The translations under genes and the position numbers were made by a program. The notes beneath the pieces are model-generated. The model worked only from the letters and a program-made list of their open reading frames with translations. It was not told the DNA's origin and made no database searches. This document shows positions 18,424 to 28,062 of a stretch of 64,000 bases of DNA, piece after piece. This stretch comes from VAZQ01 sp963763365 (lineage in GTDB: Bacteria > Pseudomonadota > Alphaproteobacteria > Rhizobiales > Xanthobacteraceae), in assembly GCA_963763365.1 (NCBI GenBank), contig CAVXOE010000011.1, positions 434,001 through 498,000 on the forward strand. The letters run 5' to 3'. Positions within the stretch are counted from its first letter, which is position 1. Each line of letters opens with the position of its first letter.

Positions 18424-18509
18424 TCTAAATTAGGCACGGACAATCGCGCCAGGTCGAGCATTTCTGAGGAGATGCGAGGACCGGAAGAAACAAACCGGAG
18501 GTTGGAACA

Positions 18510-19490
18510 ATGCACAAGCTTGCGTGGACCGCTGTTCGCAGCGTTGCCTTTGCCACGTTGCTGGCGGGCGTCGCGGCGTCGCCCGCGGCGGCTCTGGACA
18601 AGGTCAAGGTCGGCGTCTTCCCGATCAGTTCGTCATTGCCGTATTTCGTCGCGCTCGACCGCGGCTTCTTCAAGGAACTCAATCTCGAGCCCGAAACTAA
18701 CCGATTGATGGGCGGGCCGCCGAACGTCGCCGCCCTGATCACCAACCAGATCGAAGTCTCGGCCGTGCTGGTGACGCTCGAAGGCCTGAACGCCAATGTC
18801 AAGAAGCCCGGTGTCGCGATTTACATCGCCATGCACAGCCAGAACCGCACCTACAAGATGGAGCAGTTCGTCGTCCGCAACGGCGTCAAGGTCGAGTCGA
18901 TCAAAGACTTCAAGGGCATGAAGCTGATGACCGCGCCCGGGCCGGCCAACCTCAACACTGCCAAGGGCGTTCTCGCCCGGGTTGGCCTCAAGGACGGCGA
19001 CTACACCATCGACCAACTCGACATGGGCCAGCACGTCAACGCCATCAAGGCCGGCACGTTCGACGGCGGTTATACGCTCGAACCGAGCGCATCCATCATC
19101 CAGAACATCGGAGCCGGCAGGGTGATCGAGGCCGGGCTCATCGCCAAGTACATCCTGGGCGATCCGGATGCCGACGCCTATGCGGCCGGCTGCGCCTTCA
19201 CGACCGAATTCATCAACCAGCGCCCGGATGTCGCGAAGCGCTTCGCCGCCGCCTGGGCCAAGGCGATCGAATTCATCAAGAGCAACCCGGCGGAGGCACG
19301 CAAGCACCTCGCCAAGAACACGCTCACGCCGGACGACCTCGTCGATACCATCCCGATGCTCGGCTACACCATGACCAAGGATATGTCGCCGAAGCAGCGT
19401 GAATATCTGCAGAGGTTCGCCGACTTTGGCGTGGAGATCGGCGTCGTGCCCGAAAAGGTAGACGTCGCCAAATACGTCAAGTCGTTCTAG
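18510..19490 (+). CDS. ABC transporter substrate-binding protein (NitT/TauT type)
   Basis: 326 aa. Sec signal peptide (MHKLAWTAVRSVAFATLL, cleavage near ASPAAA), then KVKVGVFPISSSLPYFVALDRGFFKELNLE, the NMT1/SsuA pattern. An AGGTTGGA ribosome site precedes the ATG. First gene of a three-gene importer with the ATPase (9-bp gap) and the permease. Lies directly downstream of hyuAB and the ring-opening amidohydrolase, so its ligand is probably the substrate of those enzymes (inference). Confidence 0.9.
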   Translation: MHKLAWTAVRSVAFATLLAGVAASPAAALDKVKVGVFPISSSLPYFVALDRGFFKELNLEPETNRLMGGPPNVAALITNQIEVSAVLVTLEGLNANVKKPGVAIYIAMHSQNRTYKMEQFVVRNGVKVESIKDFKGMKLMTAPGPANLNTAKGVLARVGLKDGDYTIDQLDMGQHVNAIKAGTFDGGYTLEPSASIIQNIGAGRVIEAGLIAKYILGDPDADAYAAGCAFTTEFINQRPDVAKRFAAAWAKAIEFIKSNPAEARKHLAKNTLTPDDLVDTIPMLGYTMTKDMSPKQREYLQRFADFGVEIGVVPEKVDVAKYVKSF

Positions 19491-19499
19491 CTGGCCGCG

Positions 19500-20324
19500 G
19501 TGGACGCGCGGGTGATCGATCGTGCACCAGCCGTCGGCGCGCCTGCGCCGGCGGCAGAGATCGCCAAGCGCCCGCACGTCACGATCCGGGGTTTGAGCAA
19601 GCGCTTCGACAAGGCCGTCATCTACGACAAGTTCGATCTCGACATCCCGCGCGGCAAGCTGATCTCGATCTTCGGGCCGAATGGCTGCGGCAAGAGCACG
19701 CTGATCAACATGGTCGCGGGGCTCACTCCCATGGACGAGGGACAGATTTTGTTCGATGGGATGCTCCTGAGCGAGATCAAGTTCGGTTACGTGTTCCAGA
19801 ACTACCGTGAAGCGCTGTTCCCGTGGCTGCGCGCCTTCGACAATATCGCCTACCCGCTCAAGCTGATGAAGGTGCCGAAGGCCGCGCGGCGCGCCAAGGT
19901 CGAGCAACTGGTGGCCCACCTCGGCGTCAAGCTCGACCTCAACCGCTACCCCTACGAGATGTCGGGCGGGCAGCAGCAGCTCGTCTCGATCATGCGCGCG
20001 CTCATAGTCGAGCCCGAAATCCTGTTTCTCGACGAGCCGTTTTCGGCGCTCGACTACGAGATGACGCTGTTCATGCGTGAGCAATTGCAGCGCATCTTCG
20101 TCGAGACCGGCACCACCACGGTGCTGGTTTCGCACGACCTCGAAGAGGCGGTCTATCTTGCCGACCACATCCTGCTGCTGTCGCGCCATCCGGCGCGCGT
20201 GGCCGACTTCGTGACCTATGACGCGCCGCGGCCACGGTCGGACGCGACGCTGTCGGAATCGGACTTCGTTCACGTCAAGGCACATTGTCTCGAAGTGTTC
20301 CAGCGCGAGGTGCGGCGCACATGA
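19500..20324 (+). CDS. ABC transporter ATP-binding protein (NitT/TauT type)
   Basis: 274 aa with a GTG start at 19500. Walker A FGPNGCGKST (about residue 60), signature MSGGQQQLVSIMRAL, Walker B ILFLDEPFSALD and LVSHDLEEAVYLAD are all present. Its stop overlaps the permease ATG (ATGA). Energises import with the binding protein at 18510 and the permease at 20321. Confidence 0.9.
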   Translation: MDARVIDRAPAVGAPAPAAEIAKRPHVTIRGLSKRFDKAVIYDKFDLDIPRGKLISIFGPNGCGKSTLINMVAGLTPMDEGQILFDGMLLSEIKFGYVFQNYREALFPWLRAFDNIAYPLKLMKVPKAARRAKVEQLVAHLGVKLDLNRYPYEMSGGQQQLVSIMRALIVEPEILFLDEPFSALDYEMTLFMREQLQRIFVETGTTTVLVSHDLEEAVYLADHILLLSRHPARVADFVTYDAPRPRSDATLSESDFVHVKAHCLEVFQREVRRT

Positions 20325-21076
20325 ACCGCCTCAATCCATACCTGCCGTTCGTCGGCGTGATCGGCCTGATCGCGGTCTGGTATCTCGCGGTCTGGAAGCA
20401 GGTGGTCGATCCGGTCCTGCTGCCCTCGCCCGTCGACGCCGGGCGCGCGCTGTGGAAGGGGATGAACGGCGGCGCGCTGGGTATCGATTTCCTGCGTACG
20501 GTGCAGCGCACGGTGGCATCGATCGCGATCGCCTCGGTGATCGCCATTCCTCTCGGTATCATCCTCGGTTCGTCGGAGAAGCTTTATCGCTCGGTCGAAT
20601 TCGTCATCGATTTCTTCCGCTCGACGCCGGCCTCGGCAATGTTTCCGCTCTTCCTGGTGCTGTTCGGCGTCGGCGACAAGACGAAGATCTCGGTCGCGGC
20701 GTTCGGCGCCGTTCTGGTCATCCTGTTCAACGTCGCCTATGGCGTGATGAACGCACGCAAGACCCGGCTCCTCGCCGCCAAGGTCATGGGGGCGTCGCGT
20801 CCGCGCGTGCTGTTCGACGTGATGCTGCTCGAATCCCTACCGCAGACGTTCGTCGGTCTGCGCAACGGCGTCTCGCTTGCGCTGGTCGTCATCATCGTGG
20901 CCGAGATGTTCATCGGGTCGCAGGACGGCCTCGGCCACCGCGTATTCGAGGCGCAACAGCTCTTCAACATGCCCGACATGTATGCCGCCATCTTCGCGGC
21001 CGGCGCCCTGGGCTACGGCCTCAATCTGCTGTTCCTTCTGGTCGAGCGCCGCTTCGTGCACTGGGCCGGGAAATAG
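20321..21076 (+). CDS. ABC transporter permease (NitT/TauT type)
   Basis: 251 aa, about six membrane segments, with the cytoplasmic EAA-like loop (AAKVMGASRPRVLFDVMLLESLP) that contacts the ATPase. Start at 20321 chosen because MNRLNPYLPFVGVIG begins directly with the first hydrophobic segment and overlaps the ATPase stop by 4 bp. Completes the importer 18510-21076; the broken amidase follows 10 bp later in the same direction. Confidence 0.9.
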   Translation: MNRLNPYLPFVGVIGLIAVWYLAVWKQVVDPVLLPSPVDAGRALWKGMNGGALGIDFLRTVQRTVASIAIASVIAIPLGIILGSSEKLYRSVEFVIDFFRSTPASAMFPLFLVLFGVGDKTKISVAAFGAVLVILFNVAYGVMNARKTRLLAAKVMGASRPRVLFDVMLLESLPQTFVGLRNGVSLALVVIIVAEMFIGSQDGLGHRVFEAQQLFNMPDMYAAIFAAGALGYGLNLLFLLVERRFVHWAGK

Positions 21077-21086
21077 ACGGACTCCA

Positions 21087-22515
21087 ATGCCAGACGTCAG
21101 TCTCACTCGCCGGCCGGCGCGCGAACTGGCGCGTCTCATCCGCGAGCGTGCCGTTAGTCCGGTCGAGGTGCTCGACGCCCACCTTGCGGTGATCAAGGCG
21201 CGCAATCCACGGCTCAACGCGATCGTCACGCTCGCAGCCGACGCCGCACGGGAGCAAGCGCGGGCCGCCGAAGCGGCGGTGATGAGCGGCGCATCGCTCG
21301 GTGCACTGCATGGGCTTGCCGGTGGCGATCAAGGACGTCACGCCGACCGCGGGCATCCGCACCACGTTTGCCTCGCCCTTGTTCAAGGATCACGTGCCGA
21401 GCGAGGACGCCGAGGTGGTGCGCCGCCTGAAGGCCGCCGGCGCCATCGTCCTTGCGAAGACCAACACCCCGGAATTCGCCTGCGGCGCCAACACCAACAA
21501 CACCTTGTTCGGACCGACGCGCAATCCGTGGAACGAAGCGCTCAGCCCCGCGGGCTCGTCCGGCGGCTCGGCCGTGGCAGTCGCGACCGGCATGGTGCCG
21601 CTGGCGCAGGGCACGGACTTCGGCGGCTCGGTGCGCGTCCCCGCGGCATTCTGTGGGATCGTCGGCATCCGCCCCACTCCCGGTCTCACGCCAAACTATC
21701 CGATGCCGCTCGCCTGGGACCCTGGGCAGGTCAATGGTCCGCTGGCGCGCGACGCTGAGGACGCCGCGTTGATGCTCGACGCCATCGTGGGCTTCAGCCG
21801 CGTGTCGCCGATCTCGGTCGCGCCGCCGTGGCAGAGCGCATGGCGCGAGGTCGCGAATCGAAGGGATGCCAAGGGCTTGCGCGTCGCATATGCGTCCGAC
21901 ATCGCGGGCATCGGAGTCGACGCCGAGATCGATGCGGTCTGCCGCACCGCGGCGGAATCGCTGAGCGCGGCCGGTGCGGAGGTCGAGCAGATCGCCTTCG
22001 ACGCCGGCGACGGCCGCGATGCCTACCAGACTTGGCGCGGTGTTTGGATGGTCGGCCAGCAACACGCCAACCTGAGCGAACTCGAGCGGTTTGGACCGAA
22101 CCTGAAGGGCAACGTGCAGGCCGGGTTGAAAATCGCCGCAATCGACATCGGCAAAGCTGAACGCAAGCGCCTTGAAGTGTTTCAGCGCTTTCGCGCGCTG
22201 TTCGAGCGGTTCGACGTCCTTTTGACGCCCGTCGTGCCCGTGAAGCCGTTTCCGGTCGAAATGAACTACCCTGACGAGGTGAACGGGCGAAAGCTTGAGA
22301 ATTACCTCGATTGGATCGCTCCGGCGTTCCTGGTCACCCTGGTCAGCCTGCCGGCGGCTAGCGTTCCGGCCGGATTGACGCGGGATGGCCTGCCGGTTGG
22401 GCTGCAAATCGTCGCCCCGCGCTTCGAAGAGCCACTGATCCTCGGGGTGGCCAAGCTCATTCAGCAGCACAGCGGGATTCGGGGGTTTCCTGCGCGCGAC
22501 GCCGACGACACGTGA
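21087..22515 (+). pseudogene. amidase (amidase signature family) broken by a one-base insertion
   Basis: Reading from the ATG at 21087 gives a normal amidase N-terminus (LTRRPARELARLIRERAVSP) up to GALHGL, where the frame is lost at the GGG at 21312-21314. The next frame continues PVAIKDVTPTAGIRTTFASP to a stop at 22515. Removing one G gives 475 aa, normal for the family, with the complete Ser-cisSer-Lys site: Lys in VAIKD, GSSGGS near 21555, and the GGSVR loop. Predicted to hydrolyse a linear amide or carbamoyl product. Either inactivated recently or a sequence error; the second part alone, from a GTG at 21301, would lack the N-terminal helix region. Confidence 0.85.
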
Positions 22516-22519
22516 GCAA

Positions 22520-22550
22520 CGGCCAGCCCTGCCGGACCGGCCGATTTTTT
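22520..22550 (+). terminator. possible rho-independent terminator after the amidase
   Basis: CGGCC (22520-22524) pairs with GGCCG (22539-22543) across a 14-base GC-rich loop that can pair further, and is followed at once by ATTTTTT. It lies 5 bp after the amidase stop and upstream of the sigma-54-like element of the next operon. Confidence 0.4.
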
Positions 22551-22624
22551 AGTCAGGCGGCCAACTCTTTTAGCAGGCCGCGGGCTTAATCAGGCTTGGC
22601 CTACCGATTTTCGATCTTGTGTCA

Positions 22625-22640
22625 TGGCACGCATTTCGCT
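22625..22640 (+). promoter_or_regulatory. sigma-54-like -24/-12 promoter of the BMP-type importer
   Basis: TGGCACGCATTTCGCT matches TGGCACG-N4-TTGCW at every fixed base but one (C for T at 22637) with exact GG-N10-GC spacing (GG 22626-22627, GC 22638-22639). Transcription would begin near 22651, some 37 bp before the start codon at 22688. This is the best sigma-54 match I found in an intergenic region of the window. Confidence 0.55.
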
Positions 22641-22687
22641 TGGCTGATGTCTGGGCAAATGGCCCATCCAATCGAAGGAACCGGTCC

Positions 22688-23770
22688 ATGGCACGCAAGT
22701 TCATGCTCGCCTCGCTCAGCGCCGCGCTGGTGTGCGGCGCTGCTGCCTATGCCTACGCTGCTTTCACGCTCCCGGGCCCCGCCAAAGTCGCCTTTCTGTA
22801 CTTCGCCGAGAAGACCGACGGCGGATGGACACAAGCCTTCGAGGAGGCACGCCCCAAAATCGAGGCTGCGCTCGGCATGCAGATTCCATTTGTCGAGAAC
22901 GTGCCCGAGGTGGCCGGGCAGATCCGTCCCGCAGCTGAGCGTTTCATTCAGCGCGGCTTCAACGTGATCATCGGCACCGCTTTCGGATACTCGGACACCT
23001 TCAAGGAGTTGTCGGAGAAGTATCCCAAGGTCGCGTTCGTGAACGCGTCAGGAACCACCAACGGACCCAATCTCGAATCGTTCTACGGCCGCACTTACGA
23101 GAGCCAATATCTCTGCGGCATGGTCGCCGGCGCGATGTCGAAGACCGGCAAGCTCGGCTTCGTCGCCGCACACCCGATCGGCCCGGTGAACTGGACGATC
23201 AACGCCTATCAGCTCGGCGCGCAGAAGATGAAGCCGAACGCGACCGTGACGGTGATCTTCACCGGCTCCTGGAACGATCCGGTGAAGGAGCGTGCCGCCG
23301 CGCAGGCGATGGCGGATCAGGGCATCGACGTCATCGGCCAGCACGTCGATACGCCGACCCCGCAGATCGTGGCGCAGGAGCGCGGCATTTACGGGACCGG
23401 CCACCATCGCGATCTGCGCGAATTCGCACCGAAGGCGACGCTGTGCTCGTCGGCCTGGACCTGGGACAAGCATCTGATCCCGACCTTGAAGAAGATCGCA
23501 GCGGGCGGCTGGGAGCCAAGCCCGTACGGCGCGTTCCCCGGCATCAAAGACGGCGGAACCGACATCGCCTGCTGCAACACCGTCGTACCGAAGGAAGCCG
23601 TCGACAAGGTCATGGCCGAGCGCGATGCGATCATCGGCGGCAAGCACGTCTATGCGGGACCGCTCAAGGATATCGCCGGGACGGAACGTGTTGCCGCCGG
23701 AAAGAGCCTCGATGACGGTGGCTTGTGGAAGATGGACTGGTATGTTCCAGGCGTGATCACGCAGAAATAG
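22688..23770 (+). CDS. BMP-family (nucleoside-type) ABC transporter substrate-binding protein
   Basis: 360 aa. Start chosen at 22688 (MARKFMLASLSAALVCG, Sec signal ending near AYA) behind GAAGGAA. The core KVAFLYFAEKTDGGWTQAFE and GTAFGYSD, with CCNTVVPKEAV near the end, identify the basic membrane protein (BMP/Med) family, whose known ligands are purine and pyrimidine nucleosides or nucleobases. First gene of a four-gene importer. Together with the adjoining hydrolases and Mo hydroxylase this suggests a nucleobase-like nitrogen heterocycle as ligand. Confidence 0.9.
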   Translation: MARKFMLASLSAALVCGAAAYAYAAFTLPGPAKVAFLYFAEKTDGGWTQAFEEARPKIEAALGMQIPFVENVPEVAGQIRPAAERFIQRGFNVIIGTAFGYSDTFKELSEKYPKVAFVNASGTTNGPNLESFYGRTYESQYLCGMVAGAMSKTGKLGFVAAHPIGPVNWTINAYQLGAQKMKPNATVTVIFTGSWNDPVKERAAAQAMADQGIDVIGQHVDTPTPQIVAQERGIYGTGHHRDLREFAPKATLCSSAWTWDKHLIPTLKKIAAGGWEPSPYGAFPGIKDGGTDIACCNTVVPKEAVDKVMAERDAIIGGKHVYAGPLKDIAGTERVAAGKSLDDGGLWKMDWYVPGVITQK

Positions 23771-23808
23771 TCTGCGCGCACCAATCGTGGACCGACCCGC
23801 GGCCGCCC

Positions 23809-25305
23809 ATGAATGTGGCTCTCGAGCTCGCCGGCATTCGCAAATCGTTTGACGGCGCCGTCGCGCTTGACGGCGCCGACTTCGCGGTGCGCAGCGGCGA
23901 GGTCCACGCACTGCTTGGCGAGAACGGCGCCGGCAAGTCGTCGCTGATGAACGTCGCTGCCGGCCTCTACGCGCCAGACGCCGGGACCCTCACGATCGGC
24001 GGCGCGGCGGTGTCACTCACCGGCCCTGCGGATGCGCGGCGTCGGGGCATCGGCATGGTTCACCAGCACTTCAAGCTGGTGAAGCCGTTCACGATCGCCG
24101 AGAACGTCCTGCTCACCAATCCGCGGCCACACTACCGCTCCGGCATCGAGGACATCCGCGCCGCGATCCGCCGCCAGGCGGACGAGCTTGGCTTCGACAT
24201 CGATCCCGACCGGCGGGTCGAGACGTTGTCGGTCGCCGAGCAGCAATACGTCGAGATCGTGAAGGTACTGGTCGGCGGCGTTGCCATCCTCATCCTCGAC
24301 GAGCCAACCGCGGTACTGACCGATGCCGAGGCAGACCGGCTGCTGGGGACGATCGGCCGGCTGGCACGCGCAGGAACGGCGGTGGTGCTGGTCACGCACA
24401 AGCTGCACGAGGTGAAGCGTTACGCCGACGCCGTCACGATTATGCGCAGCGGCAAGACAGTGGCGCGGCTCGATCCAAAAGCCGCCTCCGCCGCCGAACT
24501 GACCGAATTGACCGTTGGCCAGACCGTTCGGTTGCCGCCGCGCGCGGACAGTGGCTTCGGCGAAACACGCCTGAATGTCGGAGCGCTCAAATGCGTTCGC
24601 GCCGACGGCCGGGTCGTGGTGTCGGACCTGAGCTTTTATGTCCGCAGCGGTGAAATCTACGGCATCGCAGGCGTCAGCGGCAACGGCCAAGCCGAACTCG
24701 CCGAATCGCTGATGGGCGCGCGCGAGCCTGCGGACGGTGAAATCTGGATTGAAGGGAGCGGCGCAGTCGGCCGTGACGGGTCCCGCCGCGCCGCATCGCT
24801 CGCAGTGATTCCAGCCGACCGCTATGCCTATGCGCTTGCTGGCTCGCTCTCGATCGCGGAGAATTTCGTCGTCGCCAATATTCGATCCGGTCGCTACGGC
24901 GGCGTAGCGCTGATCGATCGCTCGACCATGCAGCAGGATACGGAAGCGGCGGTTGCCGCTTACGACGTGCAGGGCGTTCGCAGCATGAACCAGAAAGCCG
25001 CCCTCCTGTCCGGCGGCAACGCTCAGAAACTGGTGATCGCCCGTGAATTCAGCCGCGAGCCTGCCGTGGTCGTTGCCCAAAGCCCGAGCCGCGGGCTCGA
25101 TGCGCGCGCCTGTTCCGCGGTGCACGAGCGCCTGCTCGCTGCGCGCGATCGCGGCGCCGGCGTCCTTCTCATCAGCGAAGACCTCGATGAGATACTGACC
25201 TTGTCCGACCGCATCGGCGTGATGACGCGCGGGCGGATCGTCGCCGAATTCGACCGGCCGGCCGATCGTCAGGCGATCGGCCGCGCCATGGTGGGCCATG
25301 CTTGA
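23809..25305 (+). CDS. BMP-type ABC transporter ATP-binding protein (two ATPase domains)
   Basis: 498 aa from the ATG at 23809. Domain 1: Walker A GENGAGKSS (37-45), signature LSVAEQQYVEIVKVL, Walker B ILILDEPTAVL. Domain 2: degenerate Walker A GVSGNGQAELAE, signature LLSGGNAQKLVIAREF and degenerate Walker B VVVAQSPSRGLDA. This asymmetry is normal for RbsA/YufO-type proteins, where only one site is fully catalytic. It overlaps the first permease by 8 bp. Confidence 0.92.
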   Translation: MNVALELAGIRKSFDGAVALDGADFAVRSGEVHALLGENGAGKSSLMNVAAGLYAPDAGTLTIGGAAVSLTGPADARRRGIGMVHQHFKLVKPFTIAENVLLTNPRPHYRSGIEDIRAAIRRQADELGFDIDPDRRVETLSVAEQQYVEIVKVLVGGVAILILDEPTAVLTDAEADRLLGTIGRLARAGTAVVLVTHKLHEVKRYADAVTIMRSGKTVARLDPKAASAAELTELTVGQTVRLPPRADSGFGETRLNVGALKCVRADGRVVVSDLSFYVRSGEIYGIAGVSGNGQAELAESLMGAREPADGEIWIEGSGAVGRDGSRRAASLAVIPADRYAYALAGSLSIAENFVVANIRSGRYGGVALIDRSTMQQDTEAAVAAYDVQGVRSMNQKAALLSGGNAQKLVIAREFSREPAVVVAQSPSRGLDARACSAVHERLLAARDRGAGVLLISEDLDEILTLSDRIGVMTRGRIVAEFDRPADRQAIGRAMVGHA

Positions 25306-26410
25306 TAAGGCCACGGTGGCGATCCAAGATAGATCGGTACTCATGTCCGACCTTCCACAGCGCCGCTACGGCCGCCTCACACTGGACATGCGCCAGCAGT
25401 TGTCGCCGTGGAAACAGTCAGCCATTCTGGCCGCCTCGCTGGCGATCGGGCTGGCGATTGCGGTGGCGGTGCTCGCGCTCGCCGGCGTTGCGCCCGCTAC
25501 GCTGATGAGCGAACTCGCCGACACGCTCAATGCCGACAGTCTGCGATCCGTGCTGGTGCAGGCGGCGCCGCTGGTACTGGTCGGCCTTGGCGCCAGCGTC
25601 GCGTTCCGCATCGGCTTCTGGAACCTCGGACTCGAAGGCCAGATGATCTTCGGCGGCATCGCGGCGACCGGCGTGTCGATCTATGCGATCGGACCGGACG
25701 TCATCCGGCCGGTCACGATGGGCATCGCGGCCGCCATCGGCGGCGCGCTCTGGGTTTTGATTCCCGTCGTCTTGAAGTTTCGATTTCGCGTGAACGAGAT
25801 CATCGCCACGTTGCTGCTCAACTACGTGGCGACGTATTTTCTCTTTCATCTCCTTTACGGCGCGTGGCAGGATTCCAAGACCGCATTTCCGCAATCGACG
25901 CCGCTACGTCCGTTCGAACGGCTTCCGGATATTGCTCCCGGGATCAATAGCGGGCTGCTGATTGCAATCGCGGCGGTTTTGATCGTGGCCTGGCTCGTCC
26001 ATCTGAGTCGCGCCGGCTTCTACATGCGTTTCCTGAGCGCCAATCCCGGCATGGCCAAGGTGGTCGGCGTGCCGATCCGGCCGATCATGATCTGGGTGAT
26101 CGCCGCATCCGGTGCGATCGCGGGGCTTGCAGGCTTCGTCAACGTGGCTGGGCAGGAGGGTCGGCTGACGCAGTCGTTCTTCAATGGCTACGTTTTCTCC
26201 GGCATCCTGATCGCGTTCCTCTCCCGCAACGATCCGATCGCGGTGGCGCTTGTCGCCTTCCTGGTGGCGGTCCTCTACGTCACCGGCCAGACATTGCAGG
26301 TGTTCTATCAAATTCCCTTCACGATGGTGCAGCTCATCCAAGCCATCATCGTGATTGCGGTCGCATCCTCCGAATTCTTCATTCGTCATCGCATCCGCTG
26401 GACCCATTGA
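25298..26410 (+). CDS. BMP-type ABC transporter permease 1
   Basis: 370 aa, about ten hydrophobic segments, of the BPD_transp_2 family (RIGFWNLGLEGQMIFGGI, FRFRVNEIIATLLLNY). Start at 25298 overlaps the ATPase end; an alternative start at 25343 (MSDLPQRRYGR) would remove 15 residues. Forms a heterodimeric channel with the next gene (12-bp gap). Confidence 0.9.
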   Translation: MLDKATVAIQDRSVLMSDLPQRRYGRLTLDMRQQLSPWKQSAILAASLAIGLAIAVAVLALAGVAPATLMSELADTLNADSLRSVLVQAAPLVLVGLGASVAFRIGFWNLGLEGQMIFGGIAATGVSIYAIGPDVIRPVTMGIAAAIGGALWVLIPVVLKFRFRVNEIIATLLLNYVATYFLFHLLYGAWQDSKTAFPQSTPLRPFERLPDIAPGINSGLLIAIAAVLIVAWLVHLSRAGFYMRFLSANPGMAKVVGVPIRPIMIWVIAASGAIAGLAGFVNVAGQEGRLTQSFFNGYVFSGILIAFLSRNDPIAVALVAFLVAVLYVTGQTLQVFYQIPFTMVQLIQAIIVIAVASSEFFIRHRIRWTH

Positions 26411-26422
26411 GGACGAAGGGCC

Positions 26423-27358
26423 GTGCTCGATTTCTTCACCAACTGGGCAGCGAACGTACCGAGCACCGCCCTGCCCTATGCGCTCGCTGCGCTCGGCTTG
26501 ATCATCTCCGAGCGTTCTGGCGTGCTCAATCTCACCGCAGAAGGCTTGATGCTGGTCGGCGCATTGGCCGGTGTCGGCAGTTACCTCACGTTCGGCGGCC
26601 ATCCGGCGCTCGCGCTAGTGCTCGGCATGGTCGCGGCAAGCCTGGTCTCGGTTCTGTTCGCCACGCTGGTGGTCGTGCTGCGTGTGAATCAGGTGATCGC
26701 CGGCCTCGCGATCGTGTTTTTCTGTCAGGGACTGACGGGCCTCGTCGGCATTCTCGCCAACTGGATGAACAAGCCGATTGCAGGCTTGAGCAAGATTGCG
26801 ATTTGGCCGCTGTCGGAAATCCCGGTGATCGGACGCATCCTGTTCGTGCAGGATGCGGTCGTCTACATTACCATTCTGATCTTCTTCGCTGTCAGCCTGA
26901 CGCTTCGCTACACGATGGTGGGGCTGAAGCTGCGTGCGGTTGGCGAGAACCCTGCGGCTGCCGATGCTGCCGGCATCAGCGTGTCGCTTTATCGCTTCGG
27001 CGCGGTCGTGGTTGGCTCGGCGCTGGTCGGCCTCGCCGGCGCCTACATCTCGGTGGTCAGCGTCAAGCTGTGGGTGACCGGCATGGTGGGCGGGCGCGGC
27101 TGGATCGCCGTCGCGTTGGTGGTGTTTGCGCGCTGGGCGCCATGGCCGGCGCTGGCCGGCGCCCTGCTGTTCGCCTGCATCGAAGACGTGGTGCCGCGCA
27201 TCGCCGCCGCCGGCATCCGCGTGCCGCAATATCTCGTACTGATGACGCCATATTTGGCGACGATCGCGGTCATGATCTGGGTCGGCGCCAGACAGCGTGG
27301 CATGAGCGGCGAACCCGGTGCGCTTGGCCTGCCGCATGTACGCGAGGAACGGCGATGA
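26423..27358 (+). CDS. BMP-type ABC transporter permease 2
   Basis: 311 aa with a GTG start at 26423 (first residues LDFFTNWAANVPSTALPY). Contains SERSGVLNLTAEGLMLVGAL and KLRAVGENPAAADAAGISV, family marks of the second permease of nucleoside-type importers. Ends 16 bp before the isochorismatase-fold gene, so importer and hydrolase are one transcription unit. Confidence 0.9.
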   Translation: MLDFFTNWAANVPSTALPYALAALGLIISERSGVLNLTAEGLMLVGALAGVGSYLTFGGHPALALVLGMVAASLVSVLFATLVVVLRVNQVIAGLAIVFFCQGLTGLVGILANWMNKPIAGLSKIAIWPLSEIPVIGRILFVQDAVVYITILIFFAVSLTLRYTMVGLKLRAVGENPAAADAAGISVSLYRFGAVVVGSALVGLAGAYISVVSVKLWVTGMVGGRGWIAVALVVFARWAPWPALAGALLFACIEDVVPRIAAAGIRVPQYLVLMTPYLATIAVMIWVGARQRGMSGEPGALGLPHVREERR

Positions 27359-27374
27359 TCCGGAGGGCGTGCTG

Positions 27375-28062
27375 ATGCGCATCCACGTCTACGGCAAGCC
27401 GCGCAATGTCGAGGCCGGGTTCGACGACTATCTCGATCCGGCGAAGACCGCGGTGGTGTCGATCGACATGCACCGCGGCCACCTCGACCCATCGCCGGAT
27501 TGCCCCTGCCCGGCGCCGCGCGCGCGCGACATCGTCGCGCCGATCGACGCTTTCCATGATCAGGTACGGGCGCTCGGCATCCCGATCATCCATGTGCGCT
27601 CGGTGCTGCGCCGTGGCGGCGTCGACGATGTCAACGGTATTCCTTCGGCTTGGCGGCGCACGTTTCCGCTTTATGTCGGCGAGATTCCGAACAGCGACGC
27701 CCATGCGATCGAAGGCTCGCCCTGGACCGAGTTCGTCACGCGCGTTGAGCCGCAGGACCTCATTGTCGAGACCAAGCGGCGATTGTCCGCGTTCTATCCG
27801 ACCGATCTCGATTTCCTGCTGCGCAACATGCGCGTCGAGGCCGTCGTGCTCGACGGCGGCTTCACCGACTGCTGCGTGCTCAATACCGCATTCGACGCCA
27901 GCAATCACAACTATCGGGTGCTGGTGGCGCAGGATCTGGTGCGCGGCACCGACGATTCACTTGAAGCCGCCGCACTCGCAATGGTGTCGCTGCATCTCGG
28001 TCTCGTTGTCGAGTTCCTCCGACCTTCTGGCCGAATGGCAAAGGCGAAAGCGCAACACATGA
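27375..28062 (+). pseudogene. isochorismatase-fold cysteine hydrolase, frameshifted near its end
   Basis: Starts at 27375 (MRIHVYGKPRNVEAG). Catalytic Asp (VSIDMHRGH), Lys (VETKRRLSAF) and Cys (FTDCCVLNTAF) are present, so the enzyme would be an amidohydrolase of the biuretase/N-carbamoyl-amidase/nicotinamidase type. The frame as given has no stop and runs on into the FAD subunit, making an apparent 520-aa fusion. Skipping one base near 28011 gives the natural ending SSSDLLAEWQRRKRNT and a stop at 28060-28062 that overlaps the next ATG as ATGA, like other junctions here. Repaired length 228 aa. A true fusion is the less likely reading. Confidence 0.75.
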
